From: CAZDIO01 sp964505555
Lineage (GTDB): Bacteria > Bdellovibrionota_C > UBA2361 > SZUA-149 > CAZDIO01
DNA: 9,425 nt
NCBI GenBank assembly: GCA_964505555.1
Contig: CAZDIO010000055.1
Coordinates: forward strand, 1-9,425
Direction: 5' to 3'
Shown piece after piece: positions 1 through 6,645 of this stretch (position 1 is the first letter of the stretch; each line of letters opens with the position of its first letter). The notes under the pieces were generated by a model. The model did not search any database. It was given only the letters and a program-made list of their open reading frames with translations, and was not told the origin of the DNA. Made by a program: the position numbers and the translations under genes.

Positions 1-1101
1 AAATTGAGGTTGAAGGTGAAAGATATTATTTCCATGCTCGAAGTTTCCCTGCTCGGAAACACCGTATCTTTCTTTAAGGAGTTTTAATTCCTCTTGAGAT
101 AGCTGCTTTGAGAGCTCATCATACGTCCATACATAAAACTCACCTTCTTTTCCGACCTCTCCCGCGTCTTCTGCAGAGTAAAATCCTCCTTCGGGATCTG
201 TCATCTCATGAAGGACGTAGTTTAGTGTTTCACGAGCGATCTCTCGGAACATCTCATTTCCCGTAACCTGAAACCCTTCTAGATAAGCGCGCGCAAGGAG
301 CGCATTGTCGTAGAGCATCTTTTCAAAATGGGGAACAAGCCACTTTGCATCTGTTGAGTAGCGATGAAAGCCCCCGCCAAGGTGATCATAAATTCCACCT
401 CGCCCCATCTGCTCAAGGGTTTTTGTCGCCATCTCCAGGGCTTGTTTTGATTCTGTTCGTCGGTAAATACGAAGAAGAAGAGAAACGGTTTCACTTCTTG
501 GAAATTTTGGTGCACGCCCAAAACCACCAAATATTCCATCAAATGATTGTGTGACCTGTTGGTAAGCACTCCTAAAGACCTCCTCATCGAGAGGGACGGG
601 ATCAATCTGCTCTTCGTCTCTGGTTAAAAGCGAGGTGAGTTCCTGAGCGGCGGCTTGAATCTGGTCTGGAGATAGGCGCCATTTCTCTTCAATTTGATCG
701 AGGATATGTAAAAATTGGGCGCGATAGAAGAATGTTCCGCCAAAGAACGGTTTTCTCTCCGCGGTGAGAAATACACTCATCGGCCATCCCCCCTGACCGG
801 TCATCGCTGTTACTGCGTCCATATAGATCTGATCAATATCAGGGTGCTCTTCGCGATCGACTTTGATGCTGATGAAGTGTTTGTTAAGAACGTCCGCAAC
901 CTCGTTTAGTTCAAAGGAGTCTTTCTCCATCACATGACACCAGTAACAGGTGGAGTAGCCGATGGAGAGAAAGATAGGTTTATTCTCTCTCCGGGCAACC
1001 TCAAAAGCTTCCTCACCCCACGGATACCAATGAACAGGGTTATCCTTGTGTTGAAGAAGGTATGGACTTTTTTCCTGTCCGAGCTGATTGAGGTGTTCCA
1101 T
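1..1101 (-). CDS. DUF255 / YyaL-type thioredoxin-domain protein (partial, C-terminus outside window)
   Basis: The minus-strand frame is open from an ATG at 1101 to the window edge, giving 367 N-terminal residues of a family usually about 600-700 long. Residues 8-100 form the DUF255 thioredoxin-like domain: EKSPYLLQH near 10-18, NPVHWYPWGEEAF around 21-33, and the CxxC site GYSTCYWCHVM with C52 and C55. The usual histidine between the cysteines is tyrosine (Y53). GGWP at 104-107 and GGTFF follow. After about residue 180 the sequence fits the (alpha/alpha)6-barrel half of YyaL/SSP411 proteins: FGGFGRAPKFP, then GGGFHRYSTDAKWLVPHFEKMLYDNA, then EGGFYSAEDAG. Family proteins are poorly characterised; redox or sugar-related roles have been proposed. 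The ATG was chosen because homologues start just before the SPYLLQH motif, although no clear Shine-Dalgarno site precedes it and the frame stays open upstream to a TAG near 1190. The gene diverges from the SRP RNA and dnaX cluster. Family assignment is firm; function is not. Confidence 0.93.
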   Translation of the reverse strand, partial: MEHLNQLGQEKSPYLLQHKDNPVHWYPWGEEAFEVARRENKPIFLSIGYSTCYWCHVMEKDSFELNEVADVLNKHFISIKVDREEHPDIDQIYMDAVTAMTGQGGWPMSVFLTAERKPFFGGTFFYRAQFLHILDQIEEKWRLSPDQIQAAAQELTSLLTRDEEQIDPVPLDEEVFRSAYQQVTQSFDGIFGGFGRAPKFPRSETVSLLLRIYRRTESKQALEMATKTLEQMGRGGIYDHLGGGFHRYSTDAKWLVPHFEKMLYDNALLARAYLEGFQVTGNEMFREIARETLNYVLHEMTDPEGGFYSAEDAGEVGKEGEFYVWTYDELSKQLSQEELKLLKERYGVSEQGNFEHGNNIFHLQPQF

Positions 1102-1211
1102 GGTAATAATGCTACGTCGATACTTGTACAAAAGAAAATGAGCAGAGGAAGAGATAGCAAAATTCCCCAAACAAGACCAATTTACTCTCTATTTTAGTCT
1201 GACCCACGCAC

Positions 1212-1241
1212 TCGACCTCCTTCTCTCCCTGCGGTAATAAT
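1212..1241 (+). promoter_or_regulatory. Candidate sigma-70-like promoter for the SRP RNA
   Basis: TCGACC at 1212-1217 matches four of six -35 consensus positions. It is followed by a 17-18 base spacer and TAATAAT at 1235-1241, a plausible -10 box. Transcription would start near 1246-1249, at or a few bases inside the predicted 5' end of the SRP RNA helix (1244). This is pattern matching only, and the fit of the start site to the RNA end is approximate. Confidence 0.4.
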
Positions 1242-1243
1242 AG

Positions 1244-1341
1244 GGTAGGTGGTAAGGGTTTGTGCAAGATGGAGCGCCAACTCCGCCAGGTCCGAAAGGA
1301 AGCACCGGTAACGTATCTTTTCTGTGTCGCAAATACCTGCC
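1244..1341 (+). ncRNA. ffs: Signal recognition particle RNA, small bacterial type (4.5S)
   Basis: The conserved SRP domain IV signature is present: CCAGGTCC, a GAAA tetraloop (1294-1297), then GGAAGCACC. The apical stem is TCC (1291-1293) with GGA (1298-1300), and CCG (1283-1285) pairs with CGG (1306-1308) across the symmetric loop that binds the M domain of Ffh. The hairpin closes downward through AAGAT with ATCTT, GTTTGTG with CGCAAAT (two G-T wobbles), and the terminal helix GGTAGGT (1244-1250) with ACCTGCC (1335-1341). At about 98 bases it is the short form without an Alu domain. The RNA joins Ffh to target ribosome-nascent chains to the membrane. Its position just upstream of dnaX-ybaB-recR matches the scr-dnaX-yaaK-recR order of Bacillus, which supports the call. 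Exact mature ends are inferred from pairing. Confidence 0.93.
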
Positions 1342-1348
1342 ACCGTTT

Positions 1349-1406
1349 GCCTGCATGCTTTTTCCCAAACCTTTACGCCTCGGCTACGGGAGAAAATCAT
1401 GCAGGC
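1349..1406 (+). other. Long imperfect hairpin between SRP RNA and its terminator
   Basis: A perfect 9-base inverted repeat, GCCTGCATG (1349-1357) and CATGCAGGC (1398-1406), continues inward after one C-T mismatch as TTTTT with GAAAA and CCC with GGG around a single bulged A. About 17 pairs enclose a 21-base loop (1367-1387). It starts seven bases after the SRP RNA helix ends and abuts the terminator hairpin, so it is probably transcribed as part of the SRP RNA precursor. It may serve 3'-end processing or be an unrecognised small RNA; no known family was recognised. Confidence 0.6.
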
Positions 1407-1430
1407 TGATTCATCACGAGTCAATTTTTT
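1407..1430 (+). terminator. Rho-independent terminator after the SRP RNA
   Basis: TGATTC (1407-1412) pairs with GAGTCA (1418-1423), one pair being a G-T wobble, around the loop ATCAC. The stem is followed directly by A and then six T residues (1425-1430). The stem is short but the T-run is clear. It would separate SRP RNA transcription from dnaX, which starts 44 bases further on, so dnaX needs read-through or a promoter that I could not identify in the short gap. Confidence 0.7.
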
Positions 1431-1457
1431 CGTCTTAGCGAGAGATTATTAAGGAAG

Positions 1458-1469
1458 ATGTACAAATAA
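1458..1469 (+). other. Possible three-codon minicistron ahead of dnaX
   Basis: ATG TAC AAA TAA encodes Met-Tyr-Lys-stop and is preceded closely by AAGGA (1451-1455). Its stop lies five bases before the dnaX ATG. The only Shine-Dalgarno-like element upstream of dnaX is much better placed for this mini-ORF than for dnaX, which is 19 bases away. It could feed terminating ribosomes to dnaX, or it could be chance. Confidence 0.25.
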
Positions 1470-1474
1470 ATCCT

Positions 1475-3307
1475 ATGTCCTACCTAGTTCTTGCAAGAAA
1501 ATTTCGCCCGCAGACATTTCACTCTATTGTTGGCCAGGAGCACATTACGACTGCGCTTGCGACGGCGATCGTTCGAAACAAAGTTCCCCATGCCCTCCTC
1601 TTTACGGGACCACGAGGGGTGGGAAAAACAAGTGCGGCACGAGTTTTTGCTCGAGCGCTAAACTGTAGCAAGAACACCGAAACAGATTTTTCTACACTCC
1701 CTGAAGAGGAGGCAAGGAATCTCGTTGAGCCTTGTGGTGTCTGTGTAAACTGTAAAGAGATCGCGCAATCTTCTAGTGTGTCTGTATGGGAGATCGATGG
1801 TGCTTCAAACAATAGTGTTGATAATGTTCGTGAGTTAATAGAATCTCTTCGCTCGTTGCCGCCACCGGGATCTCGGTATAAAATTTACATCATCGATGAA
1901 GTTCATATGCTCTCCACAGCGGCCTTTAATGCGCTGCTAAAAAGTCTTGAAGAGCCGCCGCCAAATACTATTTTTATCTTTGCAACCACCGAGCCACACA
2001 AAATTCCTGAGACAGTGATCTCCCGGTGTCAGATTCATGATTTTCGTATGCTGACCCCGAGCATTATCGTTTCTTGTTTGAAAGAAATTGCACGAGAAGA
2101 GAAGGTCGAGGTTGAAGAGCAGGTGTTTTATTTTCTTGCCAAACGTGCAGAAGGTGGAATGCGTGATGCTCAATCAATGCTCGATCGCCTTTTGAGTTTT
2201 ACCTCCGGAAAAATCACTCTCGATCTTGCTCAACAGGTGTTTGGGGTTTTAGATCAGCAATTTTTCTTTAAACTCTCAAAAGAGATCTTTAATGAAAATT
2301 GTGCAAACTGTTTTGTTCTTCTCAACGAAGCTTTTCAGCAGAGTATTAATATTCGTGCGTTTATCTCGGATTTTATCACTCATTTTCGTAATTTACTTGT
2401 GGTGAGCGTTATTCGTGAAGGGAAGTCAGGACGTTCTCTTGATACAAAACAGCTTACCGATATTTTTCAAATAAGCGCAGAGCAAATTACAGAGCTTCAG
2501 GAGCAAGTTCAACACACTTCTGGATTTGATCTCCAACGCCTGTTTGATGTTGCAGAAAAGACCGGTGAGAGTGCGATTATTAGCAACTTTCCCCGTTTTG
2601 TTATTGAAGCAGGGGTTGCAAAAATGGCCTCTCTTCCTTCGCTTCGAGCGATTCCTGAAATTCTCCAGGAGCTACGAGGTGGTTCGCAGGGGGTAATCAC
2701 TCCGGGAAAGATCGAACCAACTCAGAGAGCTTCTGCTTTAATGACGCGAAGCGAACCTACAGAACTGCGGAGTGAAGTTTCAGATACAAAACAAGTAACA
2801 GCTGAACCGACCGGAGATTTTAACCCCTCATGGCAAGATTTTGTCCATCATGTTCAAGGTCGCTCTGAAATGGTCCTTGCAACATTTTTAAAGCGTGTTT
2901 CGCCCGTTCATTTTACTCGGGGAGTTCTTTCTGTCAAAGCGAACGCCTTTGATATCTCAGCGCTGAGAGATCCAAATACCATACAAACACTGAAAGCCTG
3001 CTTACATAGTTACTCTGCATATCCGGATTGGGAAATGAAATTCAGTGAGCAACAGGGAAATGAGCAACAGGGAGAAAAACAACACGGGGAAGAAAAAGCA
3101 GTTGAGCGCCCGATATATCAGGAACGAAAGAATAAAAAAGACGGCGCAAAACCAGCAGAAGGTTCAATTGTTGCTCTCCAAGAAAAGGAACGAAGGGATT
3201 TAGAAAAACAGGTCACGGACGAAGCACGAAAGGATCCATTGATCCAAGCGGCACTCTCCACATTTGAAGGAAGTAATATTGAAAGAGTTTCAGTACTAAA
3301 GAATTAA
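1475..3307 (+). CDS. dnaX: DNA polymerase III subunits gamma/tau (clamp loader ATPase)
   Basis: This 610-residue protein is the AAA+ motor of the replicative clamp loader, which opens and loads the beta clamp onto primed DNA. It starts with the canonical MSYLVLARKFRPQTF and VGQEH box. Walker A is GPRGVGKT at 45-52. The zinc module is C64 plus C87-x2-C90-x2-C93. Walker B and the DEVH motif lie at 138-144, sensor 1 near FATTEPHKIPETVISRC (169-185, including the SRC arginine finger), and GGMRDAQSMLDRLLSF is at 227-242. Residues from about 400 form a linker and a tau-like tail. The tail has short Q/G/E-rich repeats at 524-541, and the end, DPLIQAALSTFEG, resembles other DnaX C-termini. The start is fixed by homology, because no Shine-Dalgarno site sits at normal spacing. 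The gene is followed nine bases later by ybaB. No clear slippery heptamer for making a separate gamma form was found. Confidence 0.97.
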   Translation: MSYLVLARKFRPQTFHSIVGQEHITTALATAIVRNKVPHALLFTGPRGVGKTSAARVFARALNCSKNTETDFSTLPEEEARNLVEPCGVCVNCKEIAQSSSVSVWEIDGASNNSVDNVRELIESLRSLPPPGSRYKIYIIDEVHMLSTAAFNALLKSLEEPPPNTIFIFATTEPHKIPETVISRCQIHDFRMLTPSIIVSCLKEIAREEKVEVEEQVFYFLAKRAEGGMRDAQSMLDRLLSFTSGKITLDLAQQVFGVLDQQFFFKLSKEIFNENCANCFVLLNEAFQQSINIRAFISDFITHFRNLLVVSVIREGKSGRSLDTKQLTDIFQISAEQITELQEQVQHTSGFDLQRLFDVAEKTGESAIISNFPRFVIEAGVAKMASLPSLRAIPEILQELRGGSQGVITPGKIEPTQRASALMTRSEPTELRSEVSDTKQVTAEPTGDFNPSWQDFVHHVQGRSEMVLATFLKRVSPVHFTRGVLSVKANAFDISALRDPNTIQTLKACLHSYSAYPDWEMKFSEQQGNEQQGEKQHGEEKAVERPIYQERKNKKDGAKPAEGSIVALQEKERRDLEKQVTDEARKDPLIQAALSTFEGSNIERVSVLKN

Positions 3308-3316
3308 GGAACGACG

Positions 3317-3643
3317 ATGAAAGGCTTATTTCCAGGAAACATTGATGAACTGCTCCAGCACGCACAAAAGATTCAGAAAGACATTTCTGAACTCCATGAA
3401 GAGGCTAAAAAAAGAGAGGTTGAAGCAAGTGCTGGTGGTGGAATGGTTACCGTCAAAGTAAACGGAGAGCAGCTTGTAACAGCACTTCGTATTGATGAGA
3501 GTGTTGTTAAGGAAAACGATCTGGAGATGCTTCAAGATCTCGTTCGCGCTGCGGTAAATGAAGGAGTTCGAAAGTCTAAGGAGATGATCAAAGACGAAAT
3601 GAAAAAGGTTACTGGTGGTCTTCCTATCCCCGGATTGAGTTAG
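3317..3643 (+). CDS. ybaB: YbaB/EbfC family nucleoid-associated protein
   Basis: This 108-residue protein has the normal length and sequence of the YbaB/EbfC family, small dimeric DNA-binding proteins of the nucleoid. Residues 8-35 are an N-terminal helix (NIDELLQHAQKIQKDISEL). The hallmark EASAGGGMVTVKVNGE follows at about 36-51, then RIDESVV, then the second helical region DLEMLQDLVRAAVNEGVRKSKEM, and the family ending GGLPIPGLS. A Shine-Dalgarno AAGGA (3306-3310) overlaps the dnaX stop and lies six bases before the ATG, indicating cotranscription and possible translational coupling. The placement between dnaX and recR is the common bacterial arrangement. Confidence 0.96.
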   Translation: MKGLFPGNIDELLQHAQKIQKDISELHEEAKKREVEASAGGGMVTVKVNGEQLVTALRIDESVVKENDLEMLQDLVRAAVNEGVRKSKEMIKDEMKKVTGGLPIPGLS

Positions 3644-3650
3644 GGTTGTT

Positions 3651-4277
3651 ATGAGTAGTTACGGATATCCTCAGGCGATGAGGCAACTCATTAATGAGCT
3701 TGCGAAGTTGCCCTCCATCGGTGAAAAAAGTGCGATGCGCCTAGCCTATCATCTGATTACAAAAGATCACGGTGAGGCACAAAAACTCTCTGAAGCGATC
3801 ACTGAAGCAAAACAGCGGACTGCTTTGTGTGAGCGATGTTTTGCGCTCACCGAACAAGAGATCTGTGAGATCTGTCTTGATGAACGCCGTGACAGACGAC
3901 TCTTATGTGTAGTGGAAAAGCCAGCTGACCTTTTTGCCATCGAACGCAGCGGACAATTTCGTGGGCTCTACCATGTGCTCCACGGTCTGTGGTCCCCACT
4001 GCGAGGTGTTAGTCCTCGTGATATTCGGATTGAAGAGTTATTTAAGAGACTTGATCAAAAAACTGCTGAGAAAACCCCAATAGCAGAAGTTATTCTCGCA
4101 ACTGGTGCTACCGTCGAGGGAGATGCTACGGCACTCTTTATTGCGCACCATTTACAAGAACAAGGTGTGAAGGTTTCCCGTATCGCTCAGGGACTTCCGA
4201 AAGGTGGAGAGCTTGAATACGCGGATGAAGTGACTCTGGGGCATGCCCTTGAAGGAAGAAGAGCTGTTTCTGGATAG
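3651..4277 (+). CDS. recR: Recombination protein RecR
   Basis: RecR (208 residues, normal length about 200) acts with RecO and RecF to load RecA at gaps and stalled forks. The N-terminal helix-hairpin-helix is LPSIGEKSAMRLAYHL at 20-35. The zinc finger uses C60, C63, C72 and C75. The Toprim domain begins at CVVEKPADLFAIE (86-98) and includes TGATVEGDATALFIA (151-165). The end carries the Walker B-like GGELEYADEVTLGHALEGR (185-203). It begins seven bases after the ybaB stop, with a weak AGGG element (3642-3645), and completes the dnaX-ybaB-recR cluster. No key residue appears to be missing. Confidence 0.97.
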   Translation: MSSYGYPQAMRQLINELAKLPSIGEKSAMRLAYHLITKDHGEAQKLSEAITEAKQRTALCERCFALTEQEICEICLDERRDRRLLCVVEKPADLFAIERSGQFRGLYHVLHGLWSPLRGVSPRDIRIEELFKRLDQKTAEKTPIAEVILATGATVEGDATALFIAHHLQEQGVKVSRIAQGLPKGGELEYADEVTLGHALEGRRAVSG

Positions 4278-4323
4278 CATTAGGCAGATATAAATAAGTG
4301 CTCCATCGTGATACGGTGAGTGT

Positions 4324-4848
4324 ATGATAGTTTTGCGAAAAATCACTGAATACGCCGTCAAAGAAGGAGTAGAGTTCATTGTTATTGGTGGGCATGCTGT
4401 AAGCGCACATGGCTTTCAGCGAACAACCGCTGATTTAGATCTTGCCGTTAAAGAGAGTCAGCGTGAACAATGGCTGAAAATACTAGCGGCGATGCGATAT
4501 AAGATGTTTCATGAGCACGGCTCTTTTGTACAGTTTGAACCAGATGATATTGGGGCATGGCCCGTTGATCTGGTGTTTGTCAGTGACGATACATTTGAAG
4601 GACTGAAAAAAGACGCAAAAGAGTTTCAGTTTCGTGAATGTAAAGCTTTTGTTCCATCAACCAAACATCTTATTGCGATGAAACTTCATGCACTGAAACA
4701 AAATCCGAACGATCGTTATCAGGACTTAGCGGATATAAAGGAACTTCTTTTGATAATGAAGCTTGACGTAAAAGCCGAAGAATTTAAAAATCTTTGTTTA
4801 AAATATGGCAGCGAAGAACTTTATGAAACGATCATCAAAAACAGATAA
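4324..4848 (+). CDS. Small nucleotidyltransferase-fold protein (MNT/AbiEii-like)
   Basis: The 174-residue protein carries the polymerase-beta nucleotidyltransferase signature. VIGGHAVSAHG at 20-30 supplies the GG motif. TADLDLAV (35-42) supplies the catalytic pair D37 and D39, and D82 in WPVDLVF is a plausible third acid. The C-terminal half has the KLHALKQNPNDRYQDLADIKELL pattern (K120, D134, D137) seen in AbiEii-like and related minimal nucleotidyltransferases, several of which belong to toxin-antitoxin or abortive-infection modules. The catalytic residues look intact, so the protein is probably active; its substrate (an NTP and perhaps tRNA or a protein) cannot be told from sequence. GGTGA (4315-4319) lies four bases before the ATG. 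The gene sits 46 bases after recR and overlaps the next small ORF. No HEPN partner is seen. Confidence 0.8.
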   Translation: MIVLRKITEYAVKEGVEFIVIGGHAVSAHGFQRTTADLDLAVKESQREQWLKILAAMRYKMFHEHGSFVQFEPDDIGAWPVDLVFVSDDTFEGLKKDAKEFQFRECKAFVPSTKHLIAMKLHALKQNPNDRYQDLADIKELLLIMKLDVKAEEFKNLCLKYGSEELYETIIKNR

Positions 4849-5020
4849 AGATGACGAAATATTGAAGTTCCCTGATGGCTCTGGCTTTAAATCAAAGCGT
4901 TTACCGATCGATCCCAATCTTATCTTTGAATTAAGTGAGGAATTTCTTCCGGTTTCGAATGCACGAAGATTCTCCAAAGAGAACCCTCCACCAAAGAACT
5001 CACTTCCATTTAAGTTATAA
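4823..5020 (+). CDS. Small hypothetical protein, overlapping partner of the nucleotidyltransferase
   Basis: This unrecognised ORF begins inside the end of the nucleotidyltransferase gene, at ATG 4823 (65 residues) or ATG 4805 (71 residues). Neither start has a clear Shine-Dalgarno site; translational coupling across the 26- or 44-base overlap is plausible. The protein is soluble and starts with a charged lysine/aspartate-rich stretch. It then has FPDGSGFKSKRLPIDPNLIF, an acidic ELSEEFLPV segment, and a proline-rich end, ENPPPKNSLPFKL. Its stop overlaps the stop of the converging cysteine-rich gene in the palindrome TTATAA (5015-5020). Same-strand overlap makes it a candidate partner, antidote or regulator for the nucleotidyltransferase, by inference only. 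The continuous frame out to the convergent stop and the protein-like composition favour a real gene. Confidence 0.6.
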   Translation: MKRSSKTDKDDEILKFPDGSGFKSKRLPIDPNLIFELSEEFLPVSNARRFSKENPPPKNSLPFKL

Positions 5021-6628
5021 AATGTTCTTTAAGTAATCCTCTTCGCAGTAAACGATCTCTTTTCGAGTCGGTGCATAAGTAGAGAGGATCTCTTTTTTGC
5101 ATGAGTCGCATGTTCTCGTAAATATCTCATAAGGATTTCTTCGCTTGAGGCGTTTTCGATGACGAACTTGTGGGCACTCTCGTGGAAGTGGAAGGTTCAT
5201 CTTTTTATAAAAATCGATCTCTTGTTTTACGATACGGTAGGGTTTTTTACTCTCCTTGCAATAAAGAATCTGTGTCGTTACATCGTCACCTGTTTTATCG
5301 AGAGAATCCGGAAGAATATAATCTTTACTACCTGGCGTCGGACGAGGTAGCTCCTCCTCATCTGTCCACCGAAATTCTCGTTTAACGGCGTCCTCTTTAG
5401 AAAGAGGAAAGTAGTCAGCAGCCGCTGTATCGTTAAAGGGAAATGTAGAGAGAGTCCCTGGAAAATATCGACCCCATTCTCCGGTTTTTTTCATATGCTC
5501 AATAATTTTTTTCTCTAGGGAGAAATAATCCTCTTCGGAGTATTCTTTATTGAGGATGCAATATCGGGAACGTCGTAATCCAATGCAGCCAAAACAGTTG
5601 TGACAACTAGAACTACTGTCACAGTAACGAAGATCTGATGAGAAAAAAGTGTAGTAACAAAAAGCTATATTTGTTGAGCCTCTTGTAACGGCGGAGAGAT
5701 AAACCTCTGTGCAAGCCGGCCATCCCGCGGAGTAGCAGGAGTGAATATCTTTAGAGTCAAAAAAAGAGATTGAATTGTAAACGTCCTCACCATTTTGTCC
5801 ATCAAATGCATAAGAGCAGTTTCTTGAATGGAGAACGTGATCGCCGACAACGTTTTCGGTATGGAGGTTGTGAAGGGCGCGGTGCGCCGATTCAGAGTAG
5901 ACTTTGTTAAAGATCTCCATCCCTTCGAGCCATGAGCGATACGATCCGTTAAGGAACCGATCTTGTAGAACTTTAAATTCTTCTTTACTTACCGGTTTGT
6001 TAAATGCGTAATAACTTTTATTCTGCAAATTGCTACAACCAATGCAATTTTGACAGCCACGAAGCTGATAGGAAAAAAAGCAGTTTTCACAATTATTACA
6101 CTCTTCAAGTTGTGCGCAGTTATAGATAGTGTCACAACTCATGCACTCATAAGCAAGGGTGCTATTGTTTACGAGCAGACAATCAACAACATCTTTGGCA
6201 TTTACAATGTAGTAGGAGTAATGACTATCTTCTGCACGATAAACAAGTGCATTCATGTAGCAGTTTCTAGATTCACGAATGTGTCCGTTATAGGCACAAT
6301 TTTCTGATTGAAACACCGACGTTCCTTCACGAGGAACGACGTTTTGTAAATCTTTTAACTGTTCAAAAAATGGTCGTGAGAAATCAAAATCCCTGCCGTA
6401 GCTTAAAGGATCCCAACTGTCTCCCCACCATACTTCGTTTTTATACACTGGAAAGGGGACACCTTCAGGATAAGCACTGAGTATCTCTTCTCCTGTCGCA
6501 TCACACTTACGACGATAGAGTCTCCATTCATTTCGAAACGCCATAAGCTGCCGAAGCGCTTCTTCGCGATCTATCGAGGGCTTTGGTACGCCCATGGTAA
6601 GAAAAAATTTGTCGTTATGTGATGTCAT
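5015..6628 (-). CDS. Cysteine-rich solenoid protein, downstream paralogue with eroded zinc ribbons
   Basis: The 537-residue protein has 27 cysteines and no signal peptide or membrane segment. The N-terminal module (about 1-80) has LYRRKCDATGEEI then YGRDFDFSRPFFEQ, but the ribbon before it is lost: acidic and other residues stand where the paralogue has CPEC. Two repetitive halves follow. The first (110-217) ends CQNCIGCSNLQNKSYYAFNKP and the second (about 258-368) ends CHNCFGCIGLRRSRYCILNKEYS. Both have spaced NC or DC motifs suggesting a beta-solenoid. A helical segment is at 362-420. The C-terminal ribbons keep only one cysteine at three of four knuckles: C457-x2-S, C485-x2-V, C507-x2-C510, C528-x2-D. 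The ATG at 6628 lies 17 bases after the upstream paralogue's stop, so they are probably cotranscribed; no Shine-Dalgarno is evident. I recall relatives in CPR genomes, some labelled CaiB/BaiF, a name this sequence does not support. Function unknown. Confidence 0.85.
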   Translation of the reverse strand: MTSHNDKFFLTMGVPKPSIDREEALRQLMAFRNEWRLYRRKCDATGEEILSAYPEGVPFPVYKNEVWWGDSWDPLSYGRDFDFSRPFFEQLKDLQNVVPREGTSVFQSENCAYNGHIRESRNCYMNALVYRAEDSHYSYYIVNAKDVVDCLLVNNSTLAYECMSCDTIYNCAQLEECNNCENCFFSYQLRGCQNCIGCSNLQNKSYYAFNKPVSKEEFKVLQDRFLNGSYRSWLEGMEIFNKVYSESAHRALHNLHTENVVGDHVLHSRNCSYAFDGQNGEDVYNSISFFDSKDIHSCYSAGWPACTEVYLSAVTRGSTNIAFCYYTFFSSDLRYCDSSSSCHNCFGCIGLRRSRYCILNKEYSEEDYFSLEKKIIEHMKKTGEWGRYFPGTLSTFPFNDTAAADYFPLSKEDAVKREFRWTDEEELPRPTPGSKDYILPDSLDKTGDDVTTQILYCKESKKPYRIVKQEIDFYKKMNLPLPRECPQVRHRKRLKRRNPYEIFTRTCDSCKKEILSTYAPTRKEIVYCEEDYLKNIL

Positions 6629-6645
6629 GAGAATTTCATCAATTT

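Noticed and set aside
930..1197. Overlapping open frames on both strands around the start of the DUF255 gene
   Set aside because: They are shadows of the DUF255 frame, which has clear family motifs throughout.
1194..1424. A 76-codon minus-strand open frame across the SRP RNA region
   Set aside because: The same bases form the SRP RNA, an extra hairpin and a terminator; the translation resembles no protein.
3130..3150. Run of six A residues in the dnaX tail as a programmed frameshift site for a short gamma subunit
   Set aside because: In frame it reads AAT AAA AAA GAC, so a -1 slip does not give the X-XXY-YYZ pattern needed, and no supporting stem or upstream Shine-Dalgarno-like stimulator was seen.
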